A DNA stretch of 64,000 nucleotides from Salinirussus salinus (GTDB taxonomy: Archaea; Halobacteriota; Halobacteria; Halobacteriales; Haloarculaceae): assembly GCF_009831455.1 (NCBI RefSeq), contig NZ_WOWO01000003.1, forward strand, positions 186,001 through 250,000. Direction: 5' to 3'. The notes beneath the pieces are model-generated. The model did no database searches and was not told where the DNA came from. It worked only from the letters and a program-made list of their open reading frames with translations. This document shows positions 49,363 through 58,540 of the stretch, one piece after another; the first letter of the stretch is position 1; each line of letters opens with the position of its first letter. The position numbers were made by a program, and so were the translations under genes.

Positions 49363-49490
49363 GGGTCGTGTCACCACAAACCACTATTCCGTAACGGTAC
49401 AAATCAGTATCCCCGGCCCAGCCCGGCCGGGCCGGCTCGACGCGCCGTCGTCCGTGCGGCCCGACCGCCCGGGAACCCACAACCCCTAAT

Positions 49491-50588
49491 GTGAGGGGGC
49501 ACCCACCGACGGCCGTGCTCGCCTCGTGGCCGGACCTGCTCCGTCTGCTGGCCATCCCGGCCTTCGCCTGGGTGGCCTACCGCGACGTCAGGACCCGCCG
49601 GGTTCCCAACCGGACCTGGTACCCGCTTGCCGCGCTCGCGCTCCTCCTGCTCGCCTGGGAGCTCGGCCCCGTGCTCCTGTCGGGTCCGGCCACGCTCGCC
49701 GAGCGCCGCCTGCTGCTCGGGACCGCGCTGAGTGTCGGGATCGTCGTCCCCCTCTCCTACGGCTTCTGGCTGGTCGGCGGGTTCGGCGGCGCCGACGCCA
49801 AGGCCTTCTTCGTCGTCGCCGTGCTCTTTCCTGTCTACCCACACTACGCGCTCTGGGAACTCGGTGTGGCGTGGCTCCCCTCCCAGTTGCCCGTCGTCCG
49901 GACCACCCTCGGGGTCTTCTCGCTGACTATCCTCTCCAATACTGTGCTGGCCGGCGCCGTCTACCCGTTCGTGCTCGCGGGCCGCAACGCCGTCGCCGGC
50001 CGTGTCTCGCCGGCCATGTTCGTCGCCAGGCCCGTCTCTGCGGCCGACACCGTCCGGGAGTACGGCACCCTGCTCCACTTCGACGACCGCCGGCTCCGGG
50101 ACGTGCGCTCGCTGTCGACCCTGCGTTCTTACTTCTCCTACCGGGGACTGGACCTGGACGCCCTCCGGATGTACCTGCAGTACCGCGGGCTGACACTCGC
50201 GGAACTCCGCGCGGACCCCGACCGGTACCGCGACCCCGCCACGCTGCCCGCGGAACCCAACGACCCCGGCGGCGGCGTCGTGCCCGACGGCGGCGACCCG
50301 GGCGCGGCCACACCCCCAGACACGGAGGTCCAGACGGGCGACGCCACCGAGGGGGAGGCCTACGACGACCCCTGGGGCGCCGAGCGCTTCCTCGCGGACA
50401 TCGAGGGGTCGGCCTACGGGACCACGCCCGCGGGCCTCAGGGAGGGGCTGGACGCGCTTGCCACCGAAGAGACGGTCTGGGTCTCGCCGGGTATCCCCTT
50501 TCTCGTTCCCCTTTTCGTCGGCCTGGTCGTCTCGCTCACGCTCGGGGACGTCCTCTTCGCGCTGCTGGGACTTGCGGGGCTCCTGTGA
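49491..50588 (+). CDS. pibD: Archaeal prepilin/preflagellin peptidase (A24, PibD/FlaK type)
   Basis: 365-residue membrane aspartic peptidase that trims type IV pilin-like and archaellin signal peptides. The two catalytic Asp motifs are [11 protein letters not shown] (about 31-41, Asp33) and Gly-Gly-Ala-Asp-Ala-Lys (about 99-104, in the place of Gly-x-Gly-Asp). There are about six helices plus a long soluble part (about 190-330). The start GTG at 49491 is used; a GTG at 49515 is also plausible. It is the only such gene in the window. Confidence 0.88.
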   Translation: MRGHPPTAVLASWPDLLRLLAIPAFAWVAYRDVRTRRVPNRTWYPLAALALLLLAWELGPVLLSGPATLAERRLLLGTALSVGIVVPLSYGFWLVGGFGGADAKAFFVVAVLFPVYPHYALWELGVAWLPSQLPVVRTTLGVFSLTILSNTVLAGAVYPFVLAGRNAVAGRVSPAMFVARPVSAADTVREYGTLLHFDDRRLRDVRSLSTLRSYFSYRGLDLDALRMYLQYRGLTLAELRADPDRYRDPATLPAEPNDPGGGVVPDGGDPGAATPPDTEVQTGDATEGEAYDDPWGAERFLADIEGSAYGTTPAGLREGLDALATEETVWVSPGIPFLVPLFVGLVVSLTLGDVLFALLGLAGLL

Positions 50589-50658
50589 GTGACGCCCCGC
50601 GGCCGACCGTACCGGTCACGAGGACAAGACCTATCCACGGTCACGACCGACTCCGGGT

Positions 50659-51054
50659 ATGAGCGACGCCGCCGACGCCACCGGGGACGGAGCCCGGGTG
50701 GACCTGGCCTTCGACGAGCAGGAACGGATCCCCGCCGTCGCCCAGGACGCCGACTCCGGCGAGGTGTTGATGCTCGCCTACGTCACCGAGGAGGCACTCG
50801 CCCGGACCCGCGAGACCGGGCTGGCCCACTACTACTCCCGGAGCCGCGGGGAGCTCTGGCAGAAAGGCGAGTCCAGCGGCCACGTCCAGCACGTCGAGGA
50901 GGTGCGGGTCGACTGCGACGGCGACGCCCTGCTCTACCTGGTCAGACAGGAGGGCGGGGCCTGCCACACCGGCTTCGCGTCGTGTTTCCACCGCACCGTC
51001 GACGGCGACGTCGTCGGCGAGCGCGTCTTCGACCCCGATGACGTCTACGAGTGA
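50659..51054 (+). CDS. hisI: Phosphoribosyl-AMP cyclohydrolase
   Basis: Third-step histidine enzyme, opening the purine ring of phosphoribosyl-AMP. 131 residues, the single-domain length (no HisE fusion). Zinc and metal ligands are visible: [10 protein letters not shown] (about 60-69), Asp-Cys-Asp-Gly-Asp (about 85-89) and the two Cys of Gly-Gly-Ala-Cys-His-Thr-Gly (about 102-108) and Cys-Phe-His (about 113-115). It overlaps the following coiled-coil gene by 17 nt. Confidence 0.95.
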   Translation: MSDAADATGDGARVDLAFDEQERIPAVAQDADSGEVLMLAYVTEEALARTRETGLAHYYSRSRGELWQKGESSGHVQHVEEVRVDCDGDALLYLVRQEGGACHTGFASCFHRTVDGDVVGERVFDPDDVYE

Positions 51055-52192
51055 CGCCGGCCGCGGCACGAACACCGGGGACGGCGAGGACCTCGTAGCG
51101 GACCTGGCGGCGGCCGAGGAGCGCGTCGAGGCCGCCGAGGAGGCCGTCGCGGACTTCGGCGAGGCCGAACTCGAACGGCTGGCGGCGGCCCACGAGGACT
51201 TTTCGGGCCTGCTCGACCGCTACGAGGAGCCCGCCACCGGTGACGGCGACTTCCAGCAGTTCATCGAATTCCAGGAGAAGATCGCCGATTTCGTCGACCG
51301 CCTCGACGAGGACCTGCTCCTGTACGAGGTCTTCGAGGAGTGTGACGAGTACCTCCAGCAGCGCCGGCTCACCGAGGGCGACTTCGCCCACGTCCGCGAG
51401 CAACTCGACCCGGTCGCGGACCTGGCGGCTCGCCTCGAGGAGCGCGACGCGGCCCGCGAGGCCTACCGGAGCGCCCGGACCCGGATCCGGACGCGCCGCC
51501 GCGAACTCGCCGACCGGGTCGCCGACCTCGAACGCCTCCGCGACCTCGGCGAGGCCGACCTCGACGCCCCCACGGAGCGCCTGCGCGACCCGGTCGAGGC
51601 CTACAACGAGCAGGTGCGGGAGGCCTTCGAGCGCTTTCGCCGCGAGGAGCCGGCCCGCGACGTGCTGGACACGCTCGCGGACCTGGCGGCCATCCCGCTG
51701 GTCCCCTACGAGGCCCCGCCAGACGACCTCCACGCGTACGTCCGCGACCACGAGGCCGGCGAGGAGCCGGTCGGCCAGCTGCTCGAGTACGCCGACTACT
51801 CCCGCTCGAAGCTGGCCCACTACGTCGCCGACCCGGACGCGCTCAAGCGGGCGGTGGCGACCAGGCGGACCTACCTCAGGGGGGTCGACCCCGGGCCGCT
51901 GACCGTCGACTGGCCGCCGCCGGAGGCCGGCGTGTTGCGCTACCGCTGTGACGAGCTGACCGGCGCCGTCGACCGGGTCGCGCCCGACGCCGTGGCGGCC
52001 CTGCGGGCAGTCAGGCGCCTCCCCCGGGAGACCGACTACGAGCGGCTCCGGAGGGCCGCGGTCGCGCGCGCGGAGCTGTCCCCGGCGGAGCGCGAGCGGG
52101 TCCGGTCGGGCGCCGTCGAGGCGGAGCTGGAGCGGGCCCGCGAGCAGCGGACGCGGCTCGGCGAGGCCCTGGAGACCTACCCCTCGCGGTGA
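51038..52192 (+). CDS. Coiled-coil protein, unknown function
   Basis: 384-residue acidic protein that is nearly all helix, with long heptad stretches at about 20-65 and 110-185 ([11 protein letters not shown], Arg-Asp-Ala-Ala-Arg-Glu). No membrane segment, Cys cluster or enzymatic motif is seen. The start overlaps hisI by 17 nt, so the genes are translated together, but this is a common outcome in a compact genome. It is not recognisable beyond its structure; haloarchaeal proteins with this layout are unnamed. Confidence 0.78.
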   Translation: MTSTSDAGRGTNTGDGEDLVADLAAAEERVEAAEEAVADFGEAELERLAAAHEDFSGLLDRYEEPATGDGDFQQFIEFQEKIADFVDRLDEDLLLYEVFEECDEYLQQRRLTEGDFAHVREQLDPVADLAARLEERDAAREAYRSARTRIRTRRRELADRVADLERLRDLGEADLDAPTERLRDPVEAYNEQVREAFERFRREEPARDVLDTLADLAAIPLVPYEAPPDDLHAYVRDHEAGEEPVGQLLEYADYSRSKLAHYVADPDALKRAVATRRTYLRGVDPGPLTVDWPPPEAGVLRYRCDELTGAVDRVAPDAVAALRAVRRLPRETDYERLRRAAVARAELSPAERERVRSGAVEAELERAREQRTRLGEALETYPSR

Positions 52193-52231
52193 CCGGGACG
52201 GGCGCGTTCGCGACACGCCGTCCGGGACGCG

Positions 52232-53578
52232 TCAGACCCCGGCGAGCGCGTCCAGAAAGAGGTCCGCGAGTTCCCGGGCCCGGTCGGGGCCGCGGGCCTC
52301 GGCGTACACCCGCACGACGGGCTCGGTCCCGCTGGGGCGGGCGAGCACCCAGCCGTCCGCGAACTCCAGGCGGTAGCCGTCTGTCGTGTCGAGTTCGGCG
52401 TCGACCCCTTCTGCGACTGTCTCGATGGCAGACAGCAGCGCCGCCCGCTCCGCTTCGCCCTCGTAGGCGACTTTCTCGCGAACGTTGTGGTAGCCGTCGT
52501 AGTCGGTGACGACCTGGCTCGCGGGCTGGCGGGCCACAAGCTCCAGAAAGCGGGCGGCGGTGTACGCGCCGTCCCGGGCAACCCGATAGTCCGGGAAGAG
52601 CACCCCGCCGTTGCCCTCGCCGGCGACCGGCACCGACCCGTCACTCGCCCGGATGTCCTGGATCGCCGTGATGATGTGGGTGCTGCCGATCGGGGTCGTC
52701 CGCAGCCGCGCGCCCGCCGCCCGCGCCACGTCGGCGAGCCGCTGGGAGGCGTTGACCGCCGAGACGACGACGTCGCCCTCGCCGAGTTCGGCAGCGGCCA
52801 GCGCCGCGAGCGAGGCGTCGCCCTCGACCATCTCGCCGCGCTCGTCGACGAAGATCGCCCGGTCGGCGTCGCCGTCGTGGGCGACCCCCAGGTCGGCGTC
52901 GGTCGTCCGGACGAGCCGCCGGAGGTCGCCCAGGTTCGCCGCCACCGGCTCGGGGTCCCGTCCCGGGAAGCGGCCGTCGGGCTGGGCGTTGACCGTCAGC
53001 ACCTCACAGCCAAGTTCGCGAAAGAGTCGCGGGCTCGTGACCGCGCCCGCCCCGTGGCCGGGGTCGAGCGCGACGGTGAGGTCGGCGTCGGCGACCCGCT
53101 GGCGGTCGACCGCCTCCAGTACGCCTTCGCGGTACTCCCGGCCCGCGCCGTCGACCTCGCGGGTCTCGCCGGCGGCCTCCCAGCCCGCGAGCGGGACGTC
53201 CCCGATCCGAGCCTCGACGGCCTCCAGCCGGTCGCGGGTGAGCTCGACGCCGGTCGCCCCGACCAGCTTGATCCCGTTGTACTCCGGGGGGTTGTGGGAG
53301 GCAGTGACCATCACGCCCGGGACGCCCTCGCGCTCGCAGTAGGCCTGGAGGGCGGGCGTGGGGACGACGCCGAGGCGGTCGACGTCAGAGCCCACGCTCG
53401 CCAGCCCGGCGGCGACACTGTCGACAAAGAGCGGACCGGTGGTCCGGGTGTCGCGGGCGACTGCGACGCGGGCGGCGTCGAAGACGCGGCCGGCGGCCTG
53501 TGCGACCCCGAGGGCGTCGGCGGGCGTCAGCTCTGCGAGCGCCCGCGCCCGGACCCCGCTCGACCCGAACAGCTCCAT
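52232..53578 (-). CDS. glmM: Phosphoglucosamine mutase
   Basis: 448-residue phosphohexomutase of the GlmM/phosphomannomutase family. The active serine lies in Thr-Ala-Ser-His-Asn-Pro-Pro-Glu-Tyr-Asn-Gly (about 92-102), the metal loop is Asp-Gly-Asp-Ala-Asp-Arg (about 233-238), the sugar loop Gly-Glu-Gly-Asn-Gly-Gly (about 317-322) and the phosphate loop Arg-Pro-Ser-Gly-Thr-Glu-Pro (about 414-420). It would interconvert glucosamine-6-P and -1-P for surface glycan or UDP-sugar synthesis; a phosphomannomutase role is possible. Start ATG at 53578. Confidence 0.9.
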   Translation of the reverse strand: MELFGSSGVRARALAELTPADALGVAQAAGRVFDAARVAVARDTRTTGPLFVDSVAAGLASVGSDVDRLGVVPTPALQAYCEREGVPGVMVTASHNPPEYNGIKLVGATGVELTRDRLEAVEARIGDVPLAGWEAAGETREVDGAGREYREGVLEAVDRQRVADADLTVALDPGHGAGAVTSPRLFRELGCEVLTVNAQPDGRFPGRDPEPVAANLGDLRRLVRTTDADLGVAHDGDADRAIFVDERGEMVEGDASLAALAAAELGEGDVVVSAVNASQRLADVARAAGARLRTTPIGSTHIITAIQDIRASDGSVPVAGEGNGGVLFPDYRVARDGAYTAARFLELVARQPASQVVTDYDGYHNVREKVAYEGEAERAALLSAIETVAEGVDAELDTTDGYRLEFADGWVLARPSGTEPVVRVYAEARGPDRARELADLFLDALAGV

Positions 53579-53762
53579 TCGGGCTCACCTCGGGGACCGG
53601 CCAGTATAGTGGTTGTGGACCGCGGCCGACGGCTGCCACGCCGGGGGCTCCAGCCGCAACCGCGCCCGCCACGGGGCCGGACCACCCGCCCGTCCCGACA
53701 CGCTCCGGAACCGGGCACGCGAGACCGGCAGGGACTTGTCCCCGCCAACCCTGCCCGCGGAC

Positions 53763-54287
53763 ATGCCCGATACCGACGACATCGTGGCCGCGCTCCGGGC
53801 GGCCGACGCCGTCCGCTTCGGGGAGTTCGAGCTCTCACACGGCGGCACCAGCGACTACTACGTCGACAAGTACCTCTTCGAGACCGCCCCCGACTGCCTC
53901 GAACTGCTCGCGGAGGCCTTCGCCGCCCGGGTCGGCGAGACCAAGCTCGCCGGCGTCGCCCTGGGGGCGGTCCCGCTGGTCGCGGCCACGAGCGTCGCCA
54001 CCGGCAACCCCTACGTCATCGCCCGCAAGCAGGCAAAGGAGTACGGCACGGGCAACCGGATCGAGGGTCGGCTGCGCGAGGGCGAGGAGGTGGTCGTCAT
54101 CGAGGACATCGCCACTACGGGTCAGAGCGCCGTCGACGCCGTCGAGGCACTGCGGGAGGCCGGAGCCGTCGTCGAGCGGGTACTCGTCGTCGTCGACCGC
54201 GAGGAGGGCGCCCGCGAACACCTCGCCGACCACGGCGTCGAGCTGGAGGCGCTCGTCACTGCTTCGGACCTGCTGGAGAGTCGGTAG
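53763..54287 (+). CDS. pyrE: Orotate phosphoribosyltransferase
   Basis: 174-residue enzyme of pyrimidine synthesis, converting orotate and PRPP to OMP. The PRPP motif is [13 protein letters not shown] (about 102-114) and the flexible substrate loop carries Arg-Lys-Gln-Ala-Lys-Glu-Tyr-Gly (about 81-88). This is the haloarchaeal PyrE2-like form, known as a selectable marker gene in Haloferax (family knowledge). Related GfcR regulators have an added DNA-binding helix region, not seen here. Start ATG at 53763. Confidence 0.92.
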   Translation: MPDTDDIVAALRAADAVRFGEFELSHGGTSDYYVDKYLFETAPDCLELLAEAFAARVGETKLAGVALGAVPLVAATSVATGNPYVIARKQAKEYGTGNRIEGRLREGEEVVVIEDIATTGQSAVDAVEALREAGAVVERVLVVVDREEGAREHLADHGVELEALVTASDLLESR

Positions 54288-54412
54288 GCCGCTGTGGCCG
54301 TCGATAGCCAGTCGGCCGCTGTGGCCGGGCGCGGACCGGACCCGGCATTCGACTGTCCCTCCCGTGCACACCACCGTCCGCTTCTTGTGTCTCCAGCCCC
54401 AACTCGGGGGCG

Positions 54413-54673
54413 ATGGCAGACCTCGAACTGTACGAACTCGACGGCTGTCCGTACTGTGCCAAGGTAACGCGCAAGCTCGACGAGCTGGGGCTGGAGTACG
54501 AGTCCCACATGGTCCCCCGGAGCCACGACGAGCGCACCGAGGTGAAGGCGGTCAGCGGACAGACCGGCGTTCCGGTCCTCGTGGACAACGAGCACGGGGT
54601 CGAGGGGATGCCCGAGTCCGACGACATCGTCGAGTACCTCGAACAGACCTACGGCCAGCGCGCCGACGTCTGA
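54413..54673 (+). CDS. Glutaredoxin-like protein
   Basis: 86-residue thioredoxin-fold protein with the dithiol active site Cys-Pro-Tyr-Cys (12-15), typical of glutaredoxin, then Gly-Val-Pro-Val-Leu-Val (about 52-57) with the cis-Pro and Asp-Asp-Ile-Val-Glu-Tyr-Leu-Glu at the end. Haloarchaea lack glutathione but use gamma-glutamylcysteine, so the redox partner is probably that thiol or another thioredoxin system. Start ATG at 54413. Confidence 0.9.
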   Translation: MADLELYELDGCPYCAKVTRKLDELGLEYESHMVPRSHDERTEVKAVSGQTGVPVLVDNEHGVEGMPESDDIVEYLEQTYGQRADV

Positions 54674-54790
54674 GCGCCTGATTTTCCGGCGATTCGCGGT
54701 TCGGACCCGGGTCGTCGAGTCCCGCGGCTGGGGTGGAGCGAATCAGACCGGCCTGGCGCGGGCGCTGTGCCGTCGTCCCGACGCAGGCCG

Positions 54791-55759
54791 CTACGCGGTG
54801 GTCTCCTCGTCGGCCCGTTCCATGATGAGGTCCCGGAGCTCGATACGGTCCTCGATGTCGGCCATCTCGGCCTCCTCGATGAGCGCCGTGCCGTCGACGG
54901 AGTCCCGCGGGGCGTCCTCGACGACGTAGACGCTGGTCGTCCGGGTGACGTGGCCGACCGAGGACATGATCCGGGCGCGCTTCTCGGCGGTCTTGGTGAA
55001 CTCGGAGTGGCCGGTGAGCACCCGGTCCTCGCGCTCCTCCTCGTCCTCGCTGACGGTCTTGAACGGCGCCCGGTCGGTCGGGTGGACATCGTAGCCCACC
55101 CGGGTCAGCACCGCGACGATCGGCTCGTCGTCGGGGTCGACTTCGGGGTCCTCGGGGGTCCCCTCGTCGTCGCGGACCTCCTCGGCACCCTCCAGCACGC
55201 TCACCGGGGAGGTCAGCGGGGCGTCGAACAGCTCCTCGAGCTGGGCGGCGACCTCGACGCTCGCGTCCATACCGTCCTCGTACTTCGAGACGGTCCGGCG
55301 CGAAACGCCGAGCTCCTGGGCGAGCTGTCCGAGCGACCAGTCGCGGTCCTCGCGGGCGTCGGCGAGTACCTCGCTGTCGATGCTGACGTAGAGGCCGCCG
55401 GGCGCGGCGTAGATCAGCGGCGGGACCTCCTCGACGAACAGGTCCATGGCGGTGTCGGGCGCGAGCACCGGCACGCCGTGACGGAAGTAGACCACGCCGG
55501 GCTTGAGCTGTTCGTCGCGGGTGCGCAGCCCGACCACCAGCGGCGTCGCGCGCAGGTACTCCCCGAGCCGGCGCATCTCCGCGCCCGTCCCGGCGTCCAG
55601 CGCGTCGATGTTCCCGAGGATCTTCACGAGCAGCGTGTCCCGACCCCGGCGGGCCGCCACGTCGAAGCTCTTTGGCCGGATCGCACACCGGTCGCTGACG
55701 AGGAATCCGGCGTCCTCGAGCATGGCCGTGACGTTGTCTACGAGTGCGGACCGGGACAT
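54791..55759 (-). CDS. Xre-type transcriptional regulator (COG1395-like)
   Basis: 322-residue protein. A central Cro/C1-type helix-turn-helix at about 134-185 reads [20 protein letters not shown]. The N-terminal 110 residues are alpha/beta with [11 protein letters not shown] and recall restriction-endonuclease-like folds used in this archaeal family. The C-terminal part (about 190-322) is acidic and of unknown role. Haloarchaeal relatives are annotated as putative HTH regulators without known targets. Start ATG at 55759. Confidence 0.85.
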   Translation of the reverse strand: MSRSALVDNVTAMLEDAGFLVSDRCAIRPKSFDVAARRGRDTLLVKILGNIDALDAGTGAEMRRLGEYLRATPLVVGLRTRDEQLKPGVVYFRHGVPVLAPDTAMDLFVEEVPPLIYAAPGGLYVSIDSEVLADAREDRDWSLGQLAQELGVSRRTVSKYEDGMDASVEVAAQLEELFDAPLTSPVSVLEGAEEVRDDEGTPEDPEVDPDDEPIVAVLTRVGYDVHPTDRAPFKTVSEDEEEREDRVLTGHSEFTKTAEKRARIMSSVGHVTRTTSVYVVEDAPRDSVDGTALIEEAEMADIEDRIELRDLIMERADEETTA

Positions 55760-55923
55760 GATCCTTCAGAGACTGTAGACGATTCCCGTACTTATCGTTT
55801 GTGCCGCCGGTTCCTCCCGTGTCCGGCGATCGATGGAACCTATCGTCACACGGTCAGGTCCGCGGCCGCCCGTCTGCCGCGAGCGTCGAAAGGCGTTTTG
55901 GCGTCTCCGGCCAACCCCCGGAC

Positions 55924-57183
55924 GTGACCGTCATCGGGCTGGACGACACCGACTCCCGCGAGCTGGGGATGTGCACGACCTACGTGGCCAGCCGGCTGGC
56001 CGGCGACGTCGCGGCCGCCGGCGGAACCGTCCGGCGGACCCTTCTCATACGGTTGAACCCCGCCGTCGAGCACAAGACCCGCGGGAACGCCGCGCTCGCG
56101 GTCCACACCGACCTGCCGGCCGACCACGCCCGTACCCTCGCCGCCGACCGCCTCGACCTCGCGGTCGACGACCCCGAAACGAACCCGGGCGTGGCGGTGG
56201 CCGACTGCGAGCCCGAGGCAGTCCCGCCGGCGGTCGCCGACTTCTCCCGGGCGGCCGTCCGCGACTACCACGAGCCGGCGGACGCCCGCGCGCTCGCCCG
56301 CGAGCACGGCATCGACACGCTGGAGCGGGGCACCGGCCGCGGAGTCGTCGGCGCGCTCGCGGCCGTCGGCGCGTACCGGGCGTTCGGGGAGTGGACCCAC
56401 GAGACCATCGCCTACCGCGAGCGCGAGCGGTGGGGGACCGAGCGCGACGTCGACCGCGACTCCGTCTTCGCGGCGGCCGAGGGCGCCTACCCCACCGTCT
56501 GGGACACCGTCGACCGCGTCGAAGGGACGGCGGTCTGTGTCCCCCGGACGCCCTGCCCCGTCCTCTATGGCATCCGCGGGGAGACCCCCGAGGCGACCCG
56601 GCGGGTCGCCCGGGCCATCGACAGCGAGCCGGTCGCCCGGACCCACACCTTCCTGACCAACCAGGGGACCGACGCCCACCTCCGGCCGGCCCGCGCCAGC
56701 CAGATCGAGAACGGCCGCGCCTACCGCGTCGACGGCACGGTCGTCGACGGCCCCGGGACCGTCGAGGGCGGGCACGTCTTCCTGACGGTCCGTGACGACG
56801 CCGACCTGCGGTGTGCGGCCTTCGAACCCACGAAACGGTTCCGGGACCGGGTGCGCGCGCTCCGGGCCGGCGACCGCGTCACCGTCTGTGGGGAGGTCGC
56901 GGACGGCACGCTCAAACTCGAGAAGTTCGCCGTCCGCGACCTGACGACGACCGAGCGGGTCACGCCCGACTGCCCCGACTGCGGCCGGTCGATGGAGTCC
57001 GCCGGCCGCGGGCAGGGCTACCGCTGCCGGGACTGCGGGACGAGCGCTGACGGCAAGGCCGAGCGGACCGTCGGACGCGACCTCGAGGAGGGGTGGTACG
57101 AGGTCCCGCCGGTCGCGCGCCGCCACATCGCCAAACCCCTCGTTCGGAGCGGATTCGACGCGCCTACCCACCCCGAGCGGTAG
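55924..57183 (+). CDS. tiaS: tRNA(Ile2) 2-agmatinylcytidine synthetase
   Basis: Converts C34 of tRNA-Ile2 (CAU) to agmatidine, so the tRNA reads AUA; an archaea-specific enzyme. 419 residues. The N-terminus Val-Ile-Gly-Leu-Asp-Asp-Thr-Asp-Ser (about 3-11) is the signature of the family, followed by Arg-Leu-Asn-Pro-Ala-Val-Glu-His-Lys-Thr-Arg-Gly-Asn-Ala (about 45-58). An OB-fold region (about 270-340) and a C-terminal zinc ribbon, Cys-Pro-Asp-Cys then Cys-Arg-Asp-Cys (about 359-379), complete the enzyme. Start is GTG at 55924, beginning right at the conserved core. Confidence 0.92.
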   Translation: MTVIGLDDTDSRELGMCTTYVASRLAGDVAAAGGTVRRTLLIRLNPAVEHKTRGNAALAVHTDLPADHARTLAADRLDLAVDDPETNPGVAVADCEPEAVPPAVADFSRAAVRDYHEPADARALAREHGIDTLERGTGRGVVGALAAVGAYRAFGEWTHETIAYRERERWGTERDVDRDSVFAAAEGAYPTVWDTVDRVEGTAVCVPRTPCPVLYGIRGETPEATRRVARAIDSEPVARTHTFLTNQGTDAHLRPARASQIENGRAYRVDGTVVDGPGTVEGGHVFLTVRDDADLRCAAFEPTKRFRDRVRALRAGDRVTVCGEVADGTLKLEKFAVRDLTTTERVTPDCPDCGRSMESAGRGQGYRCRDCGTSADGKAERTVGRDLEEGWYEVPPVARRHIAKPLVRSGFDAPTHPER

Positions 57184-57224
57184 CCGAACAGCGGCAGTCG
57201 AGCTACTGTCTGCTCGCCGACCAG

Positions 57225-58313
57225 TCAGGCCTTCAGTCCGCTCCCGGTCAGGACGACGCAGACGTCCTCGCTCTCGCCGATGGCACCGGTTGCCCGGAGT
57301 CGCTCCAGGGCCGCGGGCGCGACGGCACAGGTCGGCTCGGTGTCGAACCCGCGCTCCCGGAGCCGGTCGAGCGCCCCCAGAGTCGTCTCGGCGTCGACCG
57401 CGATGGCCTCGCCGCCGGTCTCCTCGATAGCGGCGAGTATCTGGTCGCGGCGGGCGGGCTCGCGGATCTGGATCCCGTCGGCGGCGTCGTTGTCGCCCGC
57501 GGCCGCGTCGGGGCCGTGGACCCCCTCCACGATGGGCGCCGCGCCGGCGGCCTGCGCGCCCACGAGTCGGGGTACGTCGTCGGTCCAGCCGGCGGCCGCG
57601 AGCGCCCGGAACCCCCGGTAGGCGCCCAGAAAGAGCGTGCCGTGACCCAGCGGCGTCACCACGACGTCGGGCACTGACCAGCCCCGCTGGGCCGCGAGTT
57701 CGAGCGCGCAGGTGGCGGTACCGGCGAAGAAGGCAGGTTGCCAGGCGTGGCTGGCGTACCACCCCTTCCCTGTCTCGACGCGCTCGATGCAGGCGTCGGT
57801 CACGTCCTGGCGGCTCCCCTCGACGCCCACGGCAGTCGCGCCCGTCCGCTCGATAGCCTCCCGTTTGGCCGGCTTGGCGTCGGCGGGGACGAATATCTCG
57901 GCCGCCAGCCCGGCGCGGGCGGCGTAGGTCGCGATGGCGTGGCCGGCGTTGCCCGAGGAATCCTCGACGACGCGCTCGACGCCCAGCGCGTCCGCGAGTG
58001 AGAGCGTGACTGCGGCGCCGCGGTCCTTGAACGACCCCGTCGGGAAGAGGTAGTCGAGTTTGAACTCCGCGTTCCACGCCGGTGCGTCGACCAGCGGGGT
58101 CCACCCCTCGCCGAGCGTCACGCGCTCCCCGACCGGGAGGAAATCCGCAAAGGCCCACAGCCCGCGGTCGCGGTCGAGCGCCGAGGTGGCGGGCGGCCCG
58201 CCGTCTGCCGGCCGGGGCAGGTCGCCGAAATCCAGTGCGTGCCCGCAGTCACATCGCCAGGGCGCGTCGGCGGTCAGCGGGTACTCGCGCCCGCAGTCGC
58301 GACACTCGTACAT
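57225..58313 (-). CDS. Threonine synthase-like PLP enzyme with zinc ribbon
   Basis: 362-residue pyridoxal phosphate enzyme. It starts with a zinc-ribbon (Cys-Arg-Asp-Cys-Gly at 4-8 and Cys-Asp-Cys-Gly at 21-24), then the PLP site Thr-Gly-Ser-Phe-Lys-Asp-Arg-Gly-Ala (about 92-100) with Lys96, and Glu-Asp-Ser-Ser-Gly-Asn-Ala-Gly-His (about 116-124). This layout fits archaeal threonine synthase or the related cysteate/phosphoserine-type enzymes; the Gly-rich phosphate loop that closes the family is less clear. Start ATG at 58313. Confidence 0.82.
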   Translation of the reverse strand: MYECRDCGREYPLTADAPWRCDCGHALDFGDLPRPADGGPPATSALDRDRGLWAFADFLPVGERVTLGEGWTPLVDAPAWNAEFKLDYLFPTGSFKDRGAAVTLSLADALGVERVVEDSSGNAGHAIATYAARAGLAAEIFVPADAKPAKREAIERTGATAVGVEGSRQDVTDACIERVETGKGWYASHAWQPAFFAGTATCALELAAQRGWSVPDVVVTPLGHGTLFLGAYRGFRALAAAGWTDDVPRLVGAQAAGAAPIVEGVHGPDAAAGDNDAADGIQIREPARRDQILAAIEETGGEAIAVDAETTLGALDRLRERGFDTEPTCAVAPAALERLRATGAIGESEDVCVVLTGSGLKA

Positions 58314-58394
58314 ACGCGACCGTCGGGAGCGGGACACATCAGAACCGCGGTCGAAAAAGCGAACGAAACGAACCGCGAGCGGTGCGGGCAGCAT

Positions 58395-58520
58395 CCGGCG
58401 GCCGTCAGGCCGCCGGTTCACTCGCCGCGAGACCGCGGAGCGGTCGAGCGGCGAGGTCGTTTTTCCCCACGTTTTTGCGACCGAGTGGTGCCGTAGCGCG
58501 GCGAAGCCGCGCAAGGCACC
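58395..58520. other. Cluster of strong hairpins between threonine synthase-like gene and thermosome
   Basis: Within the 227-bp gap are four adjacent perfect palindromes: CCGGCGGCC/GGCCGCCGG (58395-58416); CTCGCCGC-GA-GACCGC/GCGGTC-GA-GCGGCGAG (58421-58455); GGTCG/CGACC around TTTTTCCCCACGTTTTTG (58455-58482); and GGTGCC-GTA-GCGCGGC/GCCGCGC-AA-GGCACC (58487-58520). Read on the minus strand, they follow the thermosome stop and a short U-run (TTTTTA at 58535-58530). They may end the transcript or form a structured RNA. Confidence 0.6.
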
Positions 58521-58540
58521 CGAGGGAGTAAAAAGTGGTC

